From Pseudomonas rubra (GTDB lineage: Bacteria; Pseudomonadota; Gammaproteobacteria; Pseudomonadales; Pseudomonadaceae), in NCBI RefSeq assembly GCF_028656935.1, contig NZ_JAMDGZ010000066.1, positions 1 to 42,468 on the forward strand: 42,468 nt of DNA, written 5' to 3'. This document shows positions 8,062 to 14,968 of the stretch, in pieces. Each line of letters opens with the position of its first letter. The stretch's first letter is position 1. The position numbers were made by a program, and so were the translations under genes. The notes beneath the pieces were generated by a model that did no database searches, had not been told where the DNA came from, and saw only the letters and a list, made by a program, of their open reading frames with translations.

Positions 8062-8261
8062 GCCTTCACCTCGTAGGCGACCGTCCATTCACCACACAGG
8101 CAGGCTCGGCCGCTCCATGCGTGCACATTTGGGATTCCCGCGTCATGGGCCAGGGACAGGGCGCCTAGCCACTTCGGATGGGTGAAGGCCAGGATCATGC
8201 GGTCGTTCGGCAGTTCTTCGAGCTGCTCATCGATGAGCGATTTAACCGGTGCAGTGCTCAT
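8058..8261 (-). CDS. small hypothetical phage protein, 67 aa
   Basis: One of four tightly coupled small genes: its ATG overlaps the upstream stop (ATGA at 8258-8261) and its own stop overlaps the GTG of the 38-residue gene. GGAGG lies upstream. The C-terminal half has a CLCGEW motif, and the C-terminus is YEVKA. Family unknown. Confidence 0.65.
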   Translation of the reverse strand: MSTAPVKSLIDEQLEELPNDRMILAFTHPKWLGALSLAHDAGIPNVHAWSGRACLCGEWTVAYEVKA

Positions 8262-8446
8262 ATAGCCTCCTTGCGCCGCTCGGCAACCCGGCGAACGCGC
8301 TCGCAGTAGTGTTTGAACTCGTCGGCATCGAGCGTGCCGGCAGTGAAGTGACTGACGATCAGGGCTTCCAATCGTTTGTCGGCGCGGAGCGAGTAGCGCT
8401 CATCCAAGCTGATGATGGCCTCGCCGATGAGGACGTGCGGGCTCAT
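8258..8446 (-). CDS. small hypothetical phage protein, 62 aa
   Basis: A helical, charged protein (KHYCERVRRVAERRKEAI at the C-terminus) starting in an ATGA overlap with the upstream gene and ending in another with the downstream gene. Family unknown. The chain of four-base overlaps indicates one polycistronic message with coupled translation. Confidence 0.65.
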   Translation of the reverse strand: MSPHVLIGEAIISLDERYSLRADKRLEALIVSHFTAGTLDADEFKHYCERVRRVAERRKEAI

Positions 8447-8862
8447 AGCTCGGCATCCTCGGCTTGGGCGATCAACGCATCAGCCGCTAGGGGCTGGAGC
8501 AAGTTGCGGGCAATTCCCCGGAGTGCTTCTTCGGGATCAAGACTGTCCAGGACCTCGTCAGCCACGCTGCAGGCCTCCGACGAATCCTTGCGCCTGGCAG
8601 CCAGCACCAGACGCCCAAGAGCCGAAGGACTCACAACAGAGACGCTAAGCTGGCCCATCACGAACTCATCAACAGCGACTGCGAACTGTTCGAGGGTCAC
8701 GCCCTGCTGAGCGCGCAGGCGGCGCTGGAACGTCACGTCGCGGCCTTCCAACAGGTCGCCAGCAGCATTGTCGACCCATACCCGGGCGGCCTCGTTGTTT
8801 CGGTTGGCTGGCTCAGGCTCGGCGTGGTCGTAGAGCCACTGTGCATTGCGAAGTGCGTGCAT
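8443..8862 (-). CDS. hypothetical phage early protein, 139 aa
   Basis: I start it at MHALRNAQWLYDHAEPEP (8862), with GGAG six bases upstream; the frame is open to 9033, but the extension overlaps a stem-loop and has no start signal. The protein is helical, with a conserved-looking ARVWVDNAAGDLLEGRDV core typical of small early proteins in Pseudomonas phages. Its role is not known. The message upstream forms a long hairpin (8883-8957). Confidence 0.65.
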   Translation of the reverse strand: MHALRNAQWLYDHAEPEPANRNNEAARVWVDNAAGDLLEGRDVTFQRRLRAQQGVTLEQFAVAVDEFVMGQLSVSVVSPSALGRLVLAARRKDSSEACSVADEVLDSLDPEEALRGIARNLLQPLAADALIAQAEDAEL

Positions 8863-8882
8863 GGTTGTCTCCAGGGCGTGTA

Positions 8883-8957
8883 ACCGCATTGGCCAGATGC
8901 CAGGCGCAGTGACCAAACTGGGCGTGAAAAGCCAGCCTGGCACCTGCCTAATGCGGT
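8883..8957 (-). other. long intercistronic stem-loop
   Basis: ACCGCATT (8883-8890) pairs with AATGCGGT (8950-8957), and the inner TGCCAGG (8898-8904) with CCTGGCA (8936-8942). The hairpin closes about ten bases before the Shine-Dalgarno sequence of the gene starting at 8862. It has no T-tract, so it is not an ordinary terminator. Confidence 0.6.
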
Positions 8958-8977
8958 CGATTGTTTTTGGATGGGGG

Positions 8978-9466
8978 TTATCCGTGACAGGTGAACTCGC
9001 CGTGCAGGCGTTCACGCAGGGCCCGCACTGCAATGGCTGCTGGCTCTAAATGGTCAAAATCGCCGGCGTAGTGCGAAACGCCTTCAAGTTTTACTTGGGC
9101 GCGCCATTTACCAAGAGAGGGAATCCAGACAACGCCCTTAACGCCGCTCGTATTTGTGTGGGCGCGTTTTGTGTTGTGGCTGTTCTGCGATGCGGTGGCC
9201 TCGCGCAGATTCGCCCAGACATTGTTATTTGGGTTTCTGTCGATGTGACCAACCTGATCGGTAGGCCACACCCCAGTCATGTAGAACCATGCGAGGCGAT
9301 GGGCGCGATAGCCCTTCTTGTCGATGGTCACGTACATACCTTTGTCCAGGCAAATGTAACCGGCAGGCTTTCCAGCTACGCGTGTTCCTTTCGATTGGAG
9401 CCAGGTGAAGACCCCGCTTTCAGGGTCGTAAACCAATAGCTCGCTCAGGCGCTCATGCGTCAGCAT
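8978..9466 (-). CDS. HNH homing-type endonuclease with AP2-like C-terminus
   Basis: 162 residues. The central HNH motif reads YRAHRLAWFYMTG (about 53-65), then GHIDRNPNNNVWANLREAT (about 73-91) and QNSHN. The C-terminal part (GVKGVVWIPSLGKWRAQVKL) resembles an AP2-type DNA-binding domain. This is the usual build of free-standing phage HNH homing endonucleases, which cut at a specific site and spread their own gene. The start at 9466 has AAGGAGA six bases upstream. It sits in the small-gene operon and is probably a selfish insertion. Confidence 0.88.
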   Translation of the reverse strand: MLTHERLSELLVYDPESGVFTWLQSKGTRVAGKPAGYICLDKGMYVTIDKKGYRAHRLAWFYMTGVWPTDQVGHIDRNPNNNVWANLREATASQNSHNTKRAHTNTSGVKGVVWIPSLGKWRAQVKLEGVSHYAGDFDHLEPAAIAVRALRERLHGEFTCHG

Positions 9467-9771
9467 TTGCGTCTCCTTGAGATAATTTTCAGGGAAGGGG
9501 ATGCAGGCGCCCGGCGCTGCCCGGGGTGCGTCGAGTCTGGCTAGCTTTGCCCTCGGACTCGCCTGCGGTGGTGTTGATGGCCGGTACCAATCCCGGCATA
9601 GGCCCCGTTCATTCCTCGGAACCTCGCTGGATAGAAGCTCGCTGCTTGGCGGCAGGATTCATCCACACCGCAGAACCCTCGATGACTGTCCCCTGAACAC
9701 CAATATGGGCAAGGAGGGCTCTGCGCTATGGATTCCCGCATGGGCGGGCACTGGTCGGTGGCGCTGGTTGT
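9467..9771 (-). other. gene-poor gap in the leftward operon
   Basis: About 300 bases with no convincing gene. A 66-codon minus-strand frame (9541-9741) has no ribosome binding site. The gap contains a variant of the CTTGGCGGCAGG element (9643-9664) and a CCCGC-ATGG-GCGGG hairpin (9735-9748) flanked by the GATTCCC sequence seen at the other operon hairpins. It may be a degraded early gene. Confidence 0.4.
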
Positions 9772-10044
9772 TCAGTCGTCCTCGCCTTGGGCCAGCATCT
9801 TTTCGATGTCGGCGGCGTCCGGCTTCTTCCAGTTTTTGATCTGGCCTGTCTCCAGGTCGATGTTCAGGATCAGGTAATCGCCGTAGTGCTCACCGGGAAA
9901 GAAGCCCGGCACGTAGCCTTCGTAGCTGCCCACCTCGTCGCCTTGCGCGTCCTGCAGGCCTGCGGCAAAGCCGTCGCGCACCTTGATGTGAAGCCGAAGC
10001 TCGGTCACGTCGACCTGAACCGTTTTCTGCTGGTTGATCTGCAT
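9772..10044 (-). CDS. small hypothetical phage early protein, 90 aa
   Basis: I start it at MQINQQKTVQVDVTEL (10044), with GAGG eight bases upstream; the open frame extends to 10086 through a hairpin. The sequence is strand-rich at the N-terminus with an acidic C-terminus (MLAQGEDD). Family unknown. It is one of three consecutive small genes each preceded by a hairpin closed by GATTYC/GRAATC. Confidence 0.6.
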   Translation of the reverse strand: MQINQQKTVQVDVTELRLHIKVRDGFAAGLQDAQGDEVGSYEGYVPGFFPGEHYGDYLILNIDLETGQIKNWKKPDAADIEKMLAQGEDD

Positions 10045-10060
10045 GCTGCGTTCCTCGGTT

Positions 10061-10103
10061 GATTTCCCGTCTGGCCCTGTCGCCAAGGCCAGCCAGTGAA
10101 ATC
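10061..10103 (-). other. intercistronic stem-loop
   Basis: GATTTC (10061-10066) pairs with GAAATC (10098-10103), and CTGGCC (10071-10076) with GGCCAG (10087-10092). It lies between the stop codon of the upstream gene (10105) and the ribosome binding site of the gene starting at 10044. Confidence 0.65.
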
Positions 10104-10104
10104 G

Positions 10105-10290
10105 TCATGCTGCGAATAGCTCTTGCTGCTCAGGCACCGGCATCAGGTAGGTAACCAGTTGCTCGGTTGGCCATTCCGTTACGTCGGTCCAGTCGGGATG
10201 CAGCACGTTGAACACGGTCGGGTGCAGCCATTGGCCCTGCTTCTTGTCCGGGCTGATGCAGAACTTGAAACCTTGGTCTTTCAGGTGCAT
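10105..10290 (-). CDS. small hypothetical phage early protein, 61 aa
   Basis: Starts at MHLKDQGFKFCISPDKKQGQ (10290) with GGGAG eight bases upstream; the frame extends to 10359, but that stretch is the hairpin leader. The compact soluble protein contains an HPDWTDVTEWP segment. Family unknown. Confidence 0.6.
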   Translation of the reverse strand: MHLKDQGFKFCISPDKKQGQWLHPTVFNVLHPDWTDVTEWPTEQLVTYLMPVPEQQELFAA

Positions 10291-10307
10291 GTCGTTTTCT
10301 CCCAGTA

Positions 10308-10350
10308 GATTCCCCTCTGATGCGCCCCGCTTGAGGCGCACCGGGGAATC
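10308..10350 (-). other. intercistronic stem-loop
   Basis: GATTCCCC (10308-10315) pairs with GGGGAATC (10343-10350), and TGCGCC (10321-10326) with GGCGCA (10335-10340). This is a strong hairpin just 5' of the ribosome binding site of the gene starting at 10290 and six bases from the stop of the upstream gene. Confidence 0.7.
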
Positions 10351-10355
10351 GTCTG

Positions 10356-10607
10356 TCATGCGTGCTGGGCGTCGAGCCAGGCTGATACTTTTTCCGCAGC
10401 CTCGTGCTGCTCTGCATTTTTCAGCTCTTGCACATATGTGCGAGCTTCATGGGTGAATTGGTCTTTGTCCTTGATGACGTCCATCGAATGCTTTAGCGAG
10501 TGCAGAACACCGCCGACCAGCCAATCGACTTGGCTCATGGTTACGTAACGCTCGCGGCAGATGCGGGCCGTCCGGATGTGGTTTTCAACAACCATTTTCA
10601 CGCTCAT
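10356..10607 (-). CDS. small hypothetical phage early protein, 83 aa
   Basis: Start at 10607 with GGAG nine bases upstream. The protein is helical, with a VLHSLKHSMDVIKDKDQFTH region. Family unknown. It is one of the first genes of the leftward operon, so it is expected to be expressed immediately after induction or infection. Confidence 0.6.
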   Translation of the reverse strand: MSVKMVVENHIRTARICRERYVTMSQVDWLVGGVLHSLKHSMDVIKDKDQFTHEARTYVQELKNAEQHEAAEKVSAWLDAQHA

Positions 10608-10622
10608 GGTCTTTCTCCAGTG

Positions 10623-10662
10623 GATTCCCAGTGCCGCCTCATAGAAGCGGCATCAGTGAATC
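10623..10662 (-). other. intercistronic stem-loop
   Basis: GATTC (10623-10627) pairs with GAATC (10658-10662), and TGCCGC (10632-10637) with GCGGCA (10647-10652). It precedes the ribosome binding site of the gene starting at 10607. It is the third hairpin in a row closed by the same GATTC/GAATC pair. Confidence 0.65.
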
Positions 10663-10830
10663 TCTTGGTGCGCCGCGACCCGCTACTGGCGTCGGTCGCT
10701 GGCTTGAATCTTTTTGTTCCTCCAGCCGCGGGCCTCTCGGCTTGTTCTCCCGCTGGATAACTGAACTCGGCGCTTTACGCTGCACGCCCGGGGCAGTTGC
10801 CACCCCTCTGGACTGTTGAGGCCTGTCCAT
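10639..10830 (-). CDS. possible small basic leader protein at the N position, 63 aa
   Basis: First open frame after the leftward promoter: ATG 10830, about 95 bases from the predicted transcript start, with a weak AAAGG before it, ending in the loop of the 10623-10662 hairpin. The product is Arg/Lys/Pro-rich with few hydrophobic residues, which is what an arginine-rich antiterminator such as N can look like, and lambda N occupies this place. No N-type RNA-binding motif is certain. It could equally be untranslated leader. Confidence 0.3.
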   Translation of the reverse strand: MDRPQQSRGVATAPGVQRKAPSSVIQRENKPRGPRLEEQKDSSQRPTPVAGRGAPRDSLMPLL

Positions 10831-10929
10831 CGCTGCCTTTGAATCTGGGCCGGTGTCGATCCGGCAAGGTGTATCGCTAAAGAGCGGCGCGGCTTTCGCT
10901 ACTGGATCGGTGTTGCTTGACTTGAAACA

Positions 10930-10958
10930 AATATAGGCAAACCCATATTTTAAGTCAA
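10930..10958 (-). promoter_or_regulatory. leftward early promoter (pL)
   Basis: On the minus strand TTGACT (10958-10953) and TATATT (10935-10930) are separated by exactly 17 bases, a near-consensus sigma-70 promoter reading into the leftward operon. It overlaps two operator-like sites. Its place opposite the repressor-cro region is that of lambda pL. Confidence 0.8.
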
Positions 10959-10971
10959 TGGGAATGCCCAT
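10936..10971. promoter_or_regulatory. two operator-like sites at pL
   Basis: ATGGGAATGCCCAT (about 10957-10970) is a near-perfect dyad overlapping the -35 end. ATGGGTTTGCCTAT on the minus strand fills the space between -35 and -10 (about 10933-10947). Both match the operator pattern seen beside cro (ATGGGTATTCCCGT), so the same S24 repressor probably shuts this promoter. Confidence 0.6.
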
Positions 10972-11156
10972 AATTTTCCGTTTGCATGCTGCGACCGGAA
11001 AAAGCACTCAGTGGCGGGCCTCACTGTCGAGCAGGAAGAGGGCACCAACAGGAACTGCTTACTGGCATACTGCTACGGCAAGGACGCGAGACGATGCTCG
11101 CATCCAAGTACGCAAATAGCATTTGACCGGACGGCACACAGAGGGATGACTGGGCG

Positions 11157-11615
11157 ATGATTGACGGCGTTGAGATTTTCAAAGGGCATGGCGGAAGCAT
11201 CGAGCTGAGTGGTGCCTCAATCACCATCAAGCGGAAGGGGGTGTTGGCTTTCATGACGCAGGGTTTGAAGGGTGATAAAGAGATCCCCATCTCGCTACTC
11301 ACCGCTATTCAATTTAAGGCGGCTGGCATTTTTACCAACGGTTATATCCAGTTTTCCTTTCAGGGAGGAAGCGAGGCAAAAGGAGGGGCTATTCAAGCTG
11401 CCTCCGATGAGAACACTGTACTGTTTACAAAAGATCAGCAGCCGGCCTTTGATATTCTTCGCGAGAAACTTCAGTCGCGAATCGGCAAGCCAGTCCCTTC
11501 GAATGGGCAAGGATCCTATCTCGATGACCTTGAACGGCTAGCAGCGTTGCGATCCAGTGGAGCCCTCACCGAAGATGAGTTTCAAATCAAGAAGCGCCAG
11601 ATTCTAGGGCTTTAA
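11157..11615 (+). CDS. bPH-type (DUF4429-like) protein with C-terminal SHOCT domain
   Basis: 152 residues. The N-terminal part (about 1-105) has the strand pattern of a bacterial PH-like domain (GGSIELSGASITIKRKG; FTNGYIQFSF). The last 31 residues (LDDLERLAALRSSGALTEDEF, then KKRQILGL) are a textbook SHOCT helix-hairpin-helix motif. Such proteins are common in prophages and genomes; the molecular role is not known. It lies between pL and the repressor, on the plus strand, as a lysogeny-expressed moron would, and is followed by a hairpin at 11631-11650. Confidence 0.85.
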   Translation: MIDGVEIFKGHGGSIELSGASITIKRKGVLAFMTQGLKGDKEIPISLLTAIQFKAAGIFTNGYIQFSFQGGSEAKGGAIQAASDENTVLFTKDQQPAFDILREKLQSRIGKPVPSNGQGSYLDDLERLAALRSSGALTEDEFQIKKRQILGL

Positions 11616-11630
11616 TGGTGTTGAATATAA

Positions 11631-11650
11631 GCCCGGCGTTTGGCCGGGCT
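11631..11650 (+). terminator. hairpin after the SHOCT gene
   Basis: AGCCCGGC and GGCCGGGCT pair around a short GTTT loop, 16 bases after the stop codon. The following sequence (CTCTG) is not a T-tract, so intrinsic termination may be weak. It lies in the gap before the convergent lipoprotein gene. Confidence 0.5.
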
Positions 11651-11758
11651 CTCTGCAGGCGGGGCCAAATTCCTTTGGCTCAGCCATAGTGTTGGATAGG
11701 TGTGACGGGATCGTGAGCGCCATGAAAAGCCTGCCAAAGCTGGCATGATCACCGCGGG

Positions 11759-12196
11759 CTAGAATTGCGAGGACACCATAGTGCACTCCAATACGCCTGA
11801 TTGACCTTCTTGAGAGTCCACTACTCGCATACTGCTGCCTGCTGCAGCGAAACCAGCCTTAATCGCTTGGTGGACAAATATATTCTGTCCCGGCACCGCA
11901 TTCACCTTGATCTGATCAGTGTTCCCACCGTCCGCCGTAATGACATGCCTGCCTGGGGGTAGCTCGGTGTAAAGGAAGCTGTTGGCCACAGTCTTTCCGA
12001 GAATCCTCCCGTCGACGGTAACCTGCATCTTGATCGCTCCACCGCGATACTCATTGCGGTAGATGTAGAGGCCAGTCATACCCGTAGAAGGGGTGAAGGC
12101 TTTCGCTTGGCTCTCTTCTTTCGGTGTTGCCATAGGCACGAAGGCACAACCGGAGAGAAACAGACTCAGCAGAGACGCCAGGACCAGGGTTCGCAT
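11759..12196 (-). CDS. DUF2846-like prophage lipoprotein
   Basis: 145 residues. The N-terminus is a lipoprotein signal: MRTLVLASLLSLFLSGC, with the lipobox LSGC (14-17), so Cys17 should be lipidated. The mature domain (GLYIYRNEYRGGAIKMQVTV, then LPPGRHVITA) has the strand pattern of DUF2846 proteins. I choose ATG 12196 because it gives the signal peptide; the frame is open to 12244. Transcribed alone and adjacent to the repressor, it is likely a lysogenic-conversion gene altering the envelope. What it does is not known. Confidence 0.8.
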   Translation of the reverse strand: MRTLVLASLLSLFLSGCAFVPMATPKEESQAKAFTPSTGMTGLYIYRNEYRGGAIKMQVTVDGRILGKTVANSFLYTELPPGRHVITADGGNTDQIKVNAVPGQNIFVHQAIKAGFAAAGSSMRVVDSQEGQSGVLECTMVSSQF

Positions 12197-12253
12197 GTGG
12201 TGACTCCGTTCGGGTGGGGGACAATGGTACCGCCTTGCCTTCAACCCAGACAG

Positions 12254-12274
12254 TAAAAATCCCGCAGAAGCGGG
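12254..12274 (-). terminator. intrinsic terminator downstream of the repressor gene
   Basis: On the minus strand CCCGC-TTCT-GCGGG is followed by ATTTTTACTG. It lies about 170 bases past the repressor stop codon and before the lipoprotein gene, so it would separate the two transcripts. Confidence 0.7.
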
Positions 12275-12411
12275 CTGATATATGTGGCATGCGAAAAATA
12301 GGCTGGCAAATGTCGCCTTGCTAGCACCAGCCCAAGGTGGCTATGTGCGGAGTCAATTTAATGCAATTGTTTGCTTCCGGCCGGGCTCTTGATCGGGCCG
12401 TAAATGGAGGG

Positions 12412-12426
12412 TGTCAATATATGACA
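12412..12426. repeat. perfect 15-bp dyad after the repressor gene
   Basis: TGTCA-ATATA-TGACA is a perfect inverted repeat 16 bases beyond the repressor stop. It looks like a protein-binding operator. It does not match the GGGTATTCCC operator family and no regulator is evident. Confidence 0.4.
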
Positions 12427-12441
12427 AATAACCGCCTGTGA

Positions 12442-13176
12442 TTACCTAGCAAACATACCCCACCAGAATACGTGGCCAAGGATCGCAATCTGCTCCTCCT
12501 GAACTTGGTTGAAGGTGTAGTCCTCATCCGGATGCTCGTCCCGATTGAAGCTGCGCAGCCTAATCCCGTTAGGGAGCCTGTAAACCTGCTTCACCCGTAG
12601 TTGACCGTTGTGATTGATCGCATAGAGGTCGCCATCAACGATGTCCCCGAATGAATTCTTGCCGGTGTTCACGCCGACCGTTGCGCCGTCGCGTAAGACA
12701 GGAATCATGCTGTTGCCGCGGACGACTACGCACTTGGCGTTGCTGAATTGAACGCTGTTGTGCCGCAGATCCTTTTTGAAGAATCGCAGGCGTGCCTGGT
12801 CGCTTTCCTGGATCACAAACCGGCCAGAGCCAGCCGCTAACTCGACCTCACGAAGAAATGGGACGTAAACCTCGTCATCGTCCAGCGGGGTGGCGTCATC
12901 CCATGGCTGAATGTCCGACATCGAAACACTCGGCTCAATGCGCTGAAGTGGTGAGGTTTCACTCCTGCCTGGGATCATGTCGCCTTTACCTTCAGCAAGC
13001 CACATGGGAGAAACCCCGCACGCTGAAGCAATCTGGGCGGCAAAGGCTGTAGCCTTGGATTTCCCACGCTCGAGGTCGGAAATCGAGGTCTGCGTAAGGC
13101 CAGCGCGCTCCGCAAGCTCGGTTTGGTTGAGCTTGGCATGTCGCCGGGCAGCTTTGAGTCTGTCTTTGAATTCCAT
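12442..13176 (-). CDS. CI-like S24 prophage repressor
   Basis: 244 residues. The N-terminal HTH_3 domain (about 1-62) includes LNQTELAERAGLTQTSISDL. A linker leads to the S24/LexA-like domain with the self-cleavage pair Ala115-Gly116 (ELAAGSG), nucleophile Ser156 in GNSMIP and general base Lys196 in QLRVKQVYR, so it should self-cleave on RecA-dependent SOS induction. I start it at ATG 13176; the frame is open upstream to 13665 but those codons would be antisense to cro. The predicted transcript begins at or next to the ATG, so the mRNA is probably leaderless. Confidence 0.93.
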   Translation of the reverse strand: MEFKDRLKAARRHAKLNQTELAERAGLTQTSISDLERGKSKATAFAAQIASACGVSPMWLAEGKGDMIPGRSETSPLQRIEPSVSMSDIQPWDDATPLDDDEVYVPFLREVELAAGSGRFVIQESDQARLRFFKKDLRHNSVQFSNAKCVVVRGNSMIPVLRDGATVGVNTGKNSFGDIVDGDLYAINHNGQLRVKQVYRLPNGIRLRSFNRDEHPDEDYTFNQVQEEQIAILGHVFWWGMFAR

Positions 13177-13183
13177 TCGCGAA

Positions 13184-13212
13184 GTATTACGGGTGCTCCC
13201 ATACTCTTGCAA
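13184..13212 (-). promoter_or_regulatory. repressor maintenance promoter (pRM)
   Basis: On the minus strand TTGCAA (13212-13207) and TAATAC (13189-13184) are 17 bases apart. Transcription would begin near 13177, at the edge of the repressor ATG (13176), and there is no Shine-Dalgarno sequence. An operator-like site covers 13185-13204. Confidence 0.7.
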
Positions 13213-13254
13213 ATCGGTATTCCCGTAATCTACCATATGGGTATTCCCGTATGG
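13185..13254. promoter_or_regulatory. three operator-like sites between repressor and cro
   Basis: The three sites are TACGGGTGCTCCCATA (13188-13203), ATCGGTATTCCCGTA (13213-13227) and ATGGGTATTCCCGTA (13237-13251). They share GGG-n(3-4)-CCC symmetry and spacing near 24-25 bp. The first overlaps the pRM -10, the second the pR spacer, and the third the cro leader, like a lambda OR region. Sites of the same type occur at pL. Confidence 0.7.
13207..13236 (+). promoter_or_regulatory. rightward early promoter (pR)
   Basis: TTGCAA (13207-13212) and TACCAT (13231-13236) are 18 bases apart and read into cro. TTGCAA is its own reverse complement, so the same six bases serve as the -35 of pRM. Operator-like sites lie in the spacer (13213-13228) and over the start region. 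Confidence 0.65.
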
Positions 13255-13263
13255 AGGGGTGTC

Positions 13264-13479
13264 ATGACCGAAATTTATAAGGGCCTCGTCGATTACTTCG
13301 GAACCCAAGAGGCCACAGCCGAAAAACTTAACGTTGACCAAAGCACTGTTTCCGGATGGGTTCGGGGGAAGCACGGCATGTCTCCAGTGGTTGCCAAACG
13401 AGCGGAGGCGTTGACCGAAGGTACTTTCAAAAAAGAATCCCTGTGCCCGTCGTTTCCTTGGGCCGAGATGGCCGCCTGA
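13264..13479 (+). CDS. Cro-like repressor
   Basis: 71 residues starting MTEIYKGLVDYFG at 13264, preceded by GGAGGGG. The helix-turn-helix is TQEATAEKLNVDQSTVSGWV (about 15-34), of the YdaS/Cro-type family, followed by MSPVVAKRAEALT. It is transcribed divergently from the S24 repressor from pR and should compete for the same operators. The open frame runs upstream to 13123, but that part crosses the promoter. Confidence 0.85.
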   Translation: MTEIYKGLVDYFGTQEATAEKLNVDQSTVSGWVRGKHGMSPVVAKRAEALTEGTFKKESLCPSFPWAEMAA

Positions 13480-13533
13480 GCGACATCGCTGTCCGCCGAT
13501 CCACTGAAGCCAGATTAGAAGAGAGCAGTCCTC

Positions 13534-14148
13534 ATGGAAACGTCCAGTCCAAGACAGGCATCCCAGACCCGCGACCAGGTCCTCATTGCACACGCACAGA
13601 ACCAAGTCGCCCGCACCAGCATGAGCCAGGACGATTTTGCCCAAGCGCTTAGTCGCGAACTGCACGCCTCATGCCCAGGCAAGGCTGCAGCCAAAGACGT
13701 TCCCGATTTCGAGGCGCTTACTCAGGCAAATGACGTCAGCGAGTTCGTGAAGGCTACGGGCCGGTGGCTGAAGCGTGTCCAGCGCTGGCTCTCGGGCGAG
13801 AACGATATCCCTTCTTGGCTTGAAGAGTCATGGGTCGACGCGCTCATGCCGGAGTTCCGCGACCACTGCATCAATGAACTGGCGAGCCGCCACGGCCTGA
13901 TCGGCGCTCGCCATCTGGAAAGCGATCAGTGTGCAAACAAGAGCTTCGGCGCGCTGATCCGCGCCCTCGGCGACGTGATCGACACCGGGAGCGAAGTATT
14001 TGACGACCAAGTGATGTGTGCAGAGGACCTGCCACACCTGCCGGCTTTTGCGAAGCAGTGCCGTCAAGTTGAAGCAAGGGCAGGGGAGCTAGGCCGCAAG
14101 GCTGAGCAGTTCATGAAAAGCGGTTCAAACCTGAAGGCTGTTTCTTAA
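13534..14148 (+). CDS. phage early protein at the CII position, 204 aa
   Basis: This follows cro by 54 bases, with a weak purine-rich site upstream of ATG 13534. It is helical, with a central region RWLKRVQRWLSGENDIPSWL and a long C-terminal helix. I see no clear helix-turn-helix. The place in the operon is that of cII, but function cannot be assigned from the sequence. Confidence 0.6.
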   Translation: METSSPRQASQTRDQVLIAHAQNQVARTSMSQDDFAQALSRELHASCPGKAAAKDVPDFEALTQANDVSEFVKATGRWLKRVQRWLSGENDIPSWLEESWVDALMPEFRDHCINELASRHGLIGARHLESDQCANKSFGALIRALGDVIDTGSEVFDDQVMCAEDLPHLPAFAKQCRQVEARAGELGRKAEQFMKSGSNLKAVS

Positions 14149-14164
14149 ATCTCGGGCACAAAAA

Positions 14165-14185
14165 AACCGGGTTCACGGCCCGGTT
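14165..14185 (-). terminator. terminator best read on the minus strand
   Basis: AACCGGG and CCCGGTT pair around a seven-base loop. On the minus strand the stem is followed by seven Ts, a strong intrinsic signal that would stop antisense transcription into the immunity region. On the plus strand the downstream sequence (CATTG) is not a T-tract, so early rightward transcripts may pass. Confidence 0.6.
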
Positions 14186-14214
14186 CATTGCTACATCAAG
14201 TTGAGGTGATCGTA

Positions 14215-14967
14215 ATGCATCAGGCAATCCAAGGCAATACCGGGCGCCTCGCGCCACGAAACGAAAGCTACGAAAACGTGGCGCGCACCATGTCGAGCAT
14301 CGAGCTTCGCGACCTCATCAATGAGGGTCGCGCTGCCGCTGGCGAGCCAAAAGTGCGGAATGATCAGTTCCTCGCTCGCGTCGAGGATGAGTTGGGGGAT
14401 GAGCTGAAGGGGGTGCAAAAATATTACACCCCTGTCTACGGCAACCAGGTAGCAACGTACGACCTGACTCTCGATCAGTGCATGCTAGTTGGGATGCGCG
14501 AGTCCAAGGCCGTCCGGCGTTCAGTGCTGCAAAAGCTCAAGTCGATGGAGGCGCCACGCGTCATCGCCACGCTCCCCGATTTCTCCAACCCTGCCGCCGC
14601 AGCGCGCGCCTGGGCCGAGCAGTTCGAATTGCAGCAGGCTGCCAACCAGGCGCTGGCCATCGCCGCCCCCAAAGTCGAGTTCGTCGACCGCTATGTCGAG
14701 GCTACAGGCCTGAAGGGTTTCCGCCAGACTTCCAAGCTCCTTCGGGCCAATGAGGCCCGCTTCCGTGAGTTCCTACTCGACAAGAAGATCATGTACCGCA
14801 TGGGTGGCGAGTGGCAGGCCTACCAGCAGCACATCGACGCCGGTCGCTTTGAGGTTAAGACCGACACGGCCGAAAACGGCCACGCATTCAATCAAACCAA
14901 ATTCACCCCGAAGGGCGTCACCTGGGTGGCCGGCCTCTGGGCTCAGTACAACCTGGGCGAGATCTGA
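14215..14967 (+). CDS. Rha/KilAC-type phage antirepressor
   Basis: 250 residues. The N-terminal part (about 20-115) has the Rha-like pattern (MSSIELRDLINEGR, TPVYGNQVATYDLTLDQCML, AVRRSVLQKL). The C-terminal part (about 150-248) is a KilAC/ANT domain (GFRQTSKLLRANEARFREFL, MYRMGGEWQAYQQHIDAGRF, TPKGVTWVAGLW). Such proteins relieve repression or govern early transcription. Start at 14215 with GAGGTGA close upstream; the frame begins nine codons earlier. It ends one base before the next gene. Confidence 0.85.
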   Translation: MHQAIQGNTGRLAPRNESYENVARTMSSIELRDLINEGRAAAGEPKVRNDQFLARVEDELGDELKGVQKYYTPVYGNQVATYDLTLDQCMLVGMRESKAVRRSVLQKLKSMEAPRVIATLPDFSNPAAAARAWAEQFELQQAANQALAIAAPKVEFVDRYVEATGLKGFRQTSKLLRANEARFREFLLDKKIMYRMGGEWQAYQQHIDAGRFEVKTDTAENGHAFNQTKFTPKGVTWVAGLWAQYNLGEI

Positions 14968-14968
14968 T

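Noticed and set aside
9541..9741. 66-codon minus-strand frame with several cysteines
   Set aside because: Its ATG lies inside a hairpin loop and there is no ribosome binding site; kept only as part of the gap description.
13177..13665. Upstream extension of the repressor frame (163 extra codons)
   Set aside because: It would be antisense to cro and cross both promoters and the operators; the family starts at MEFKDRL.
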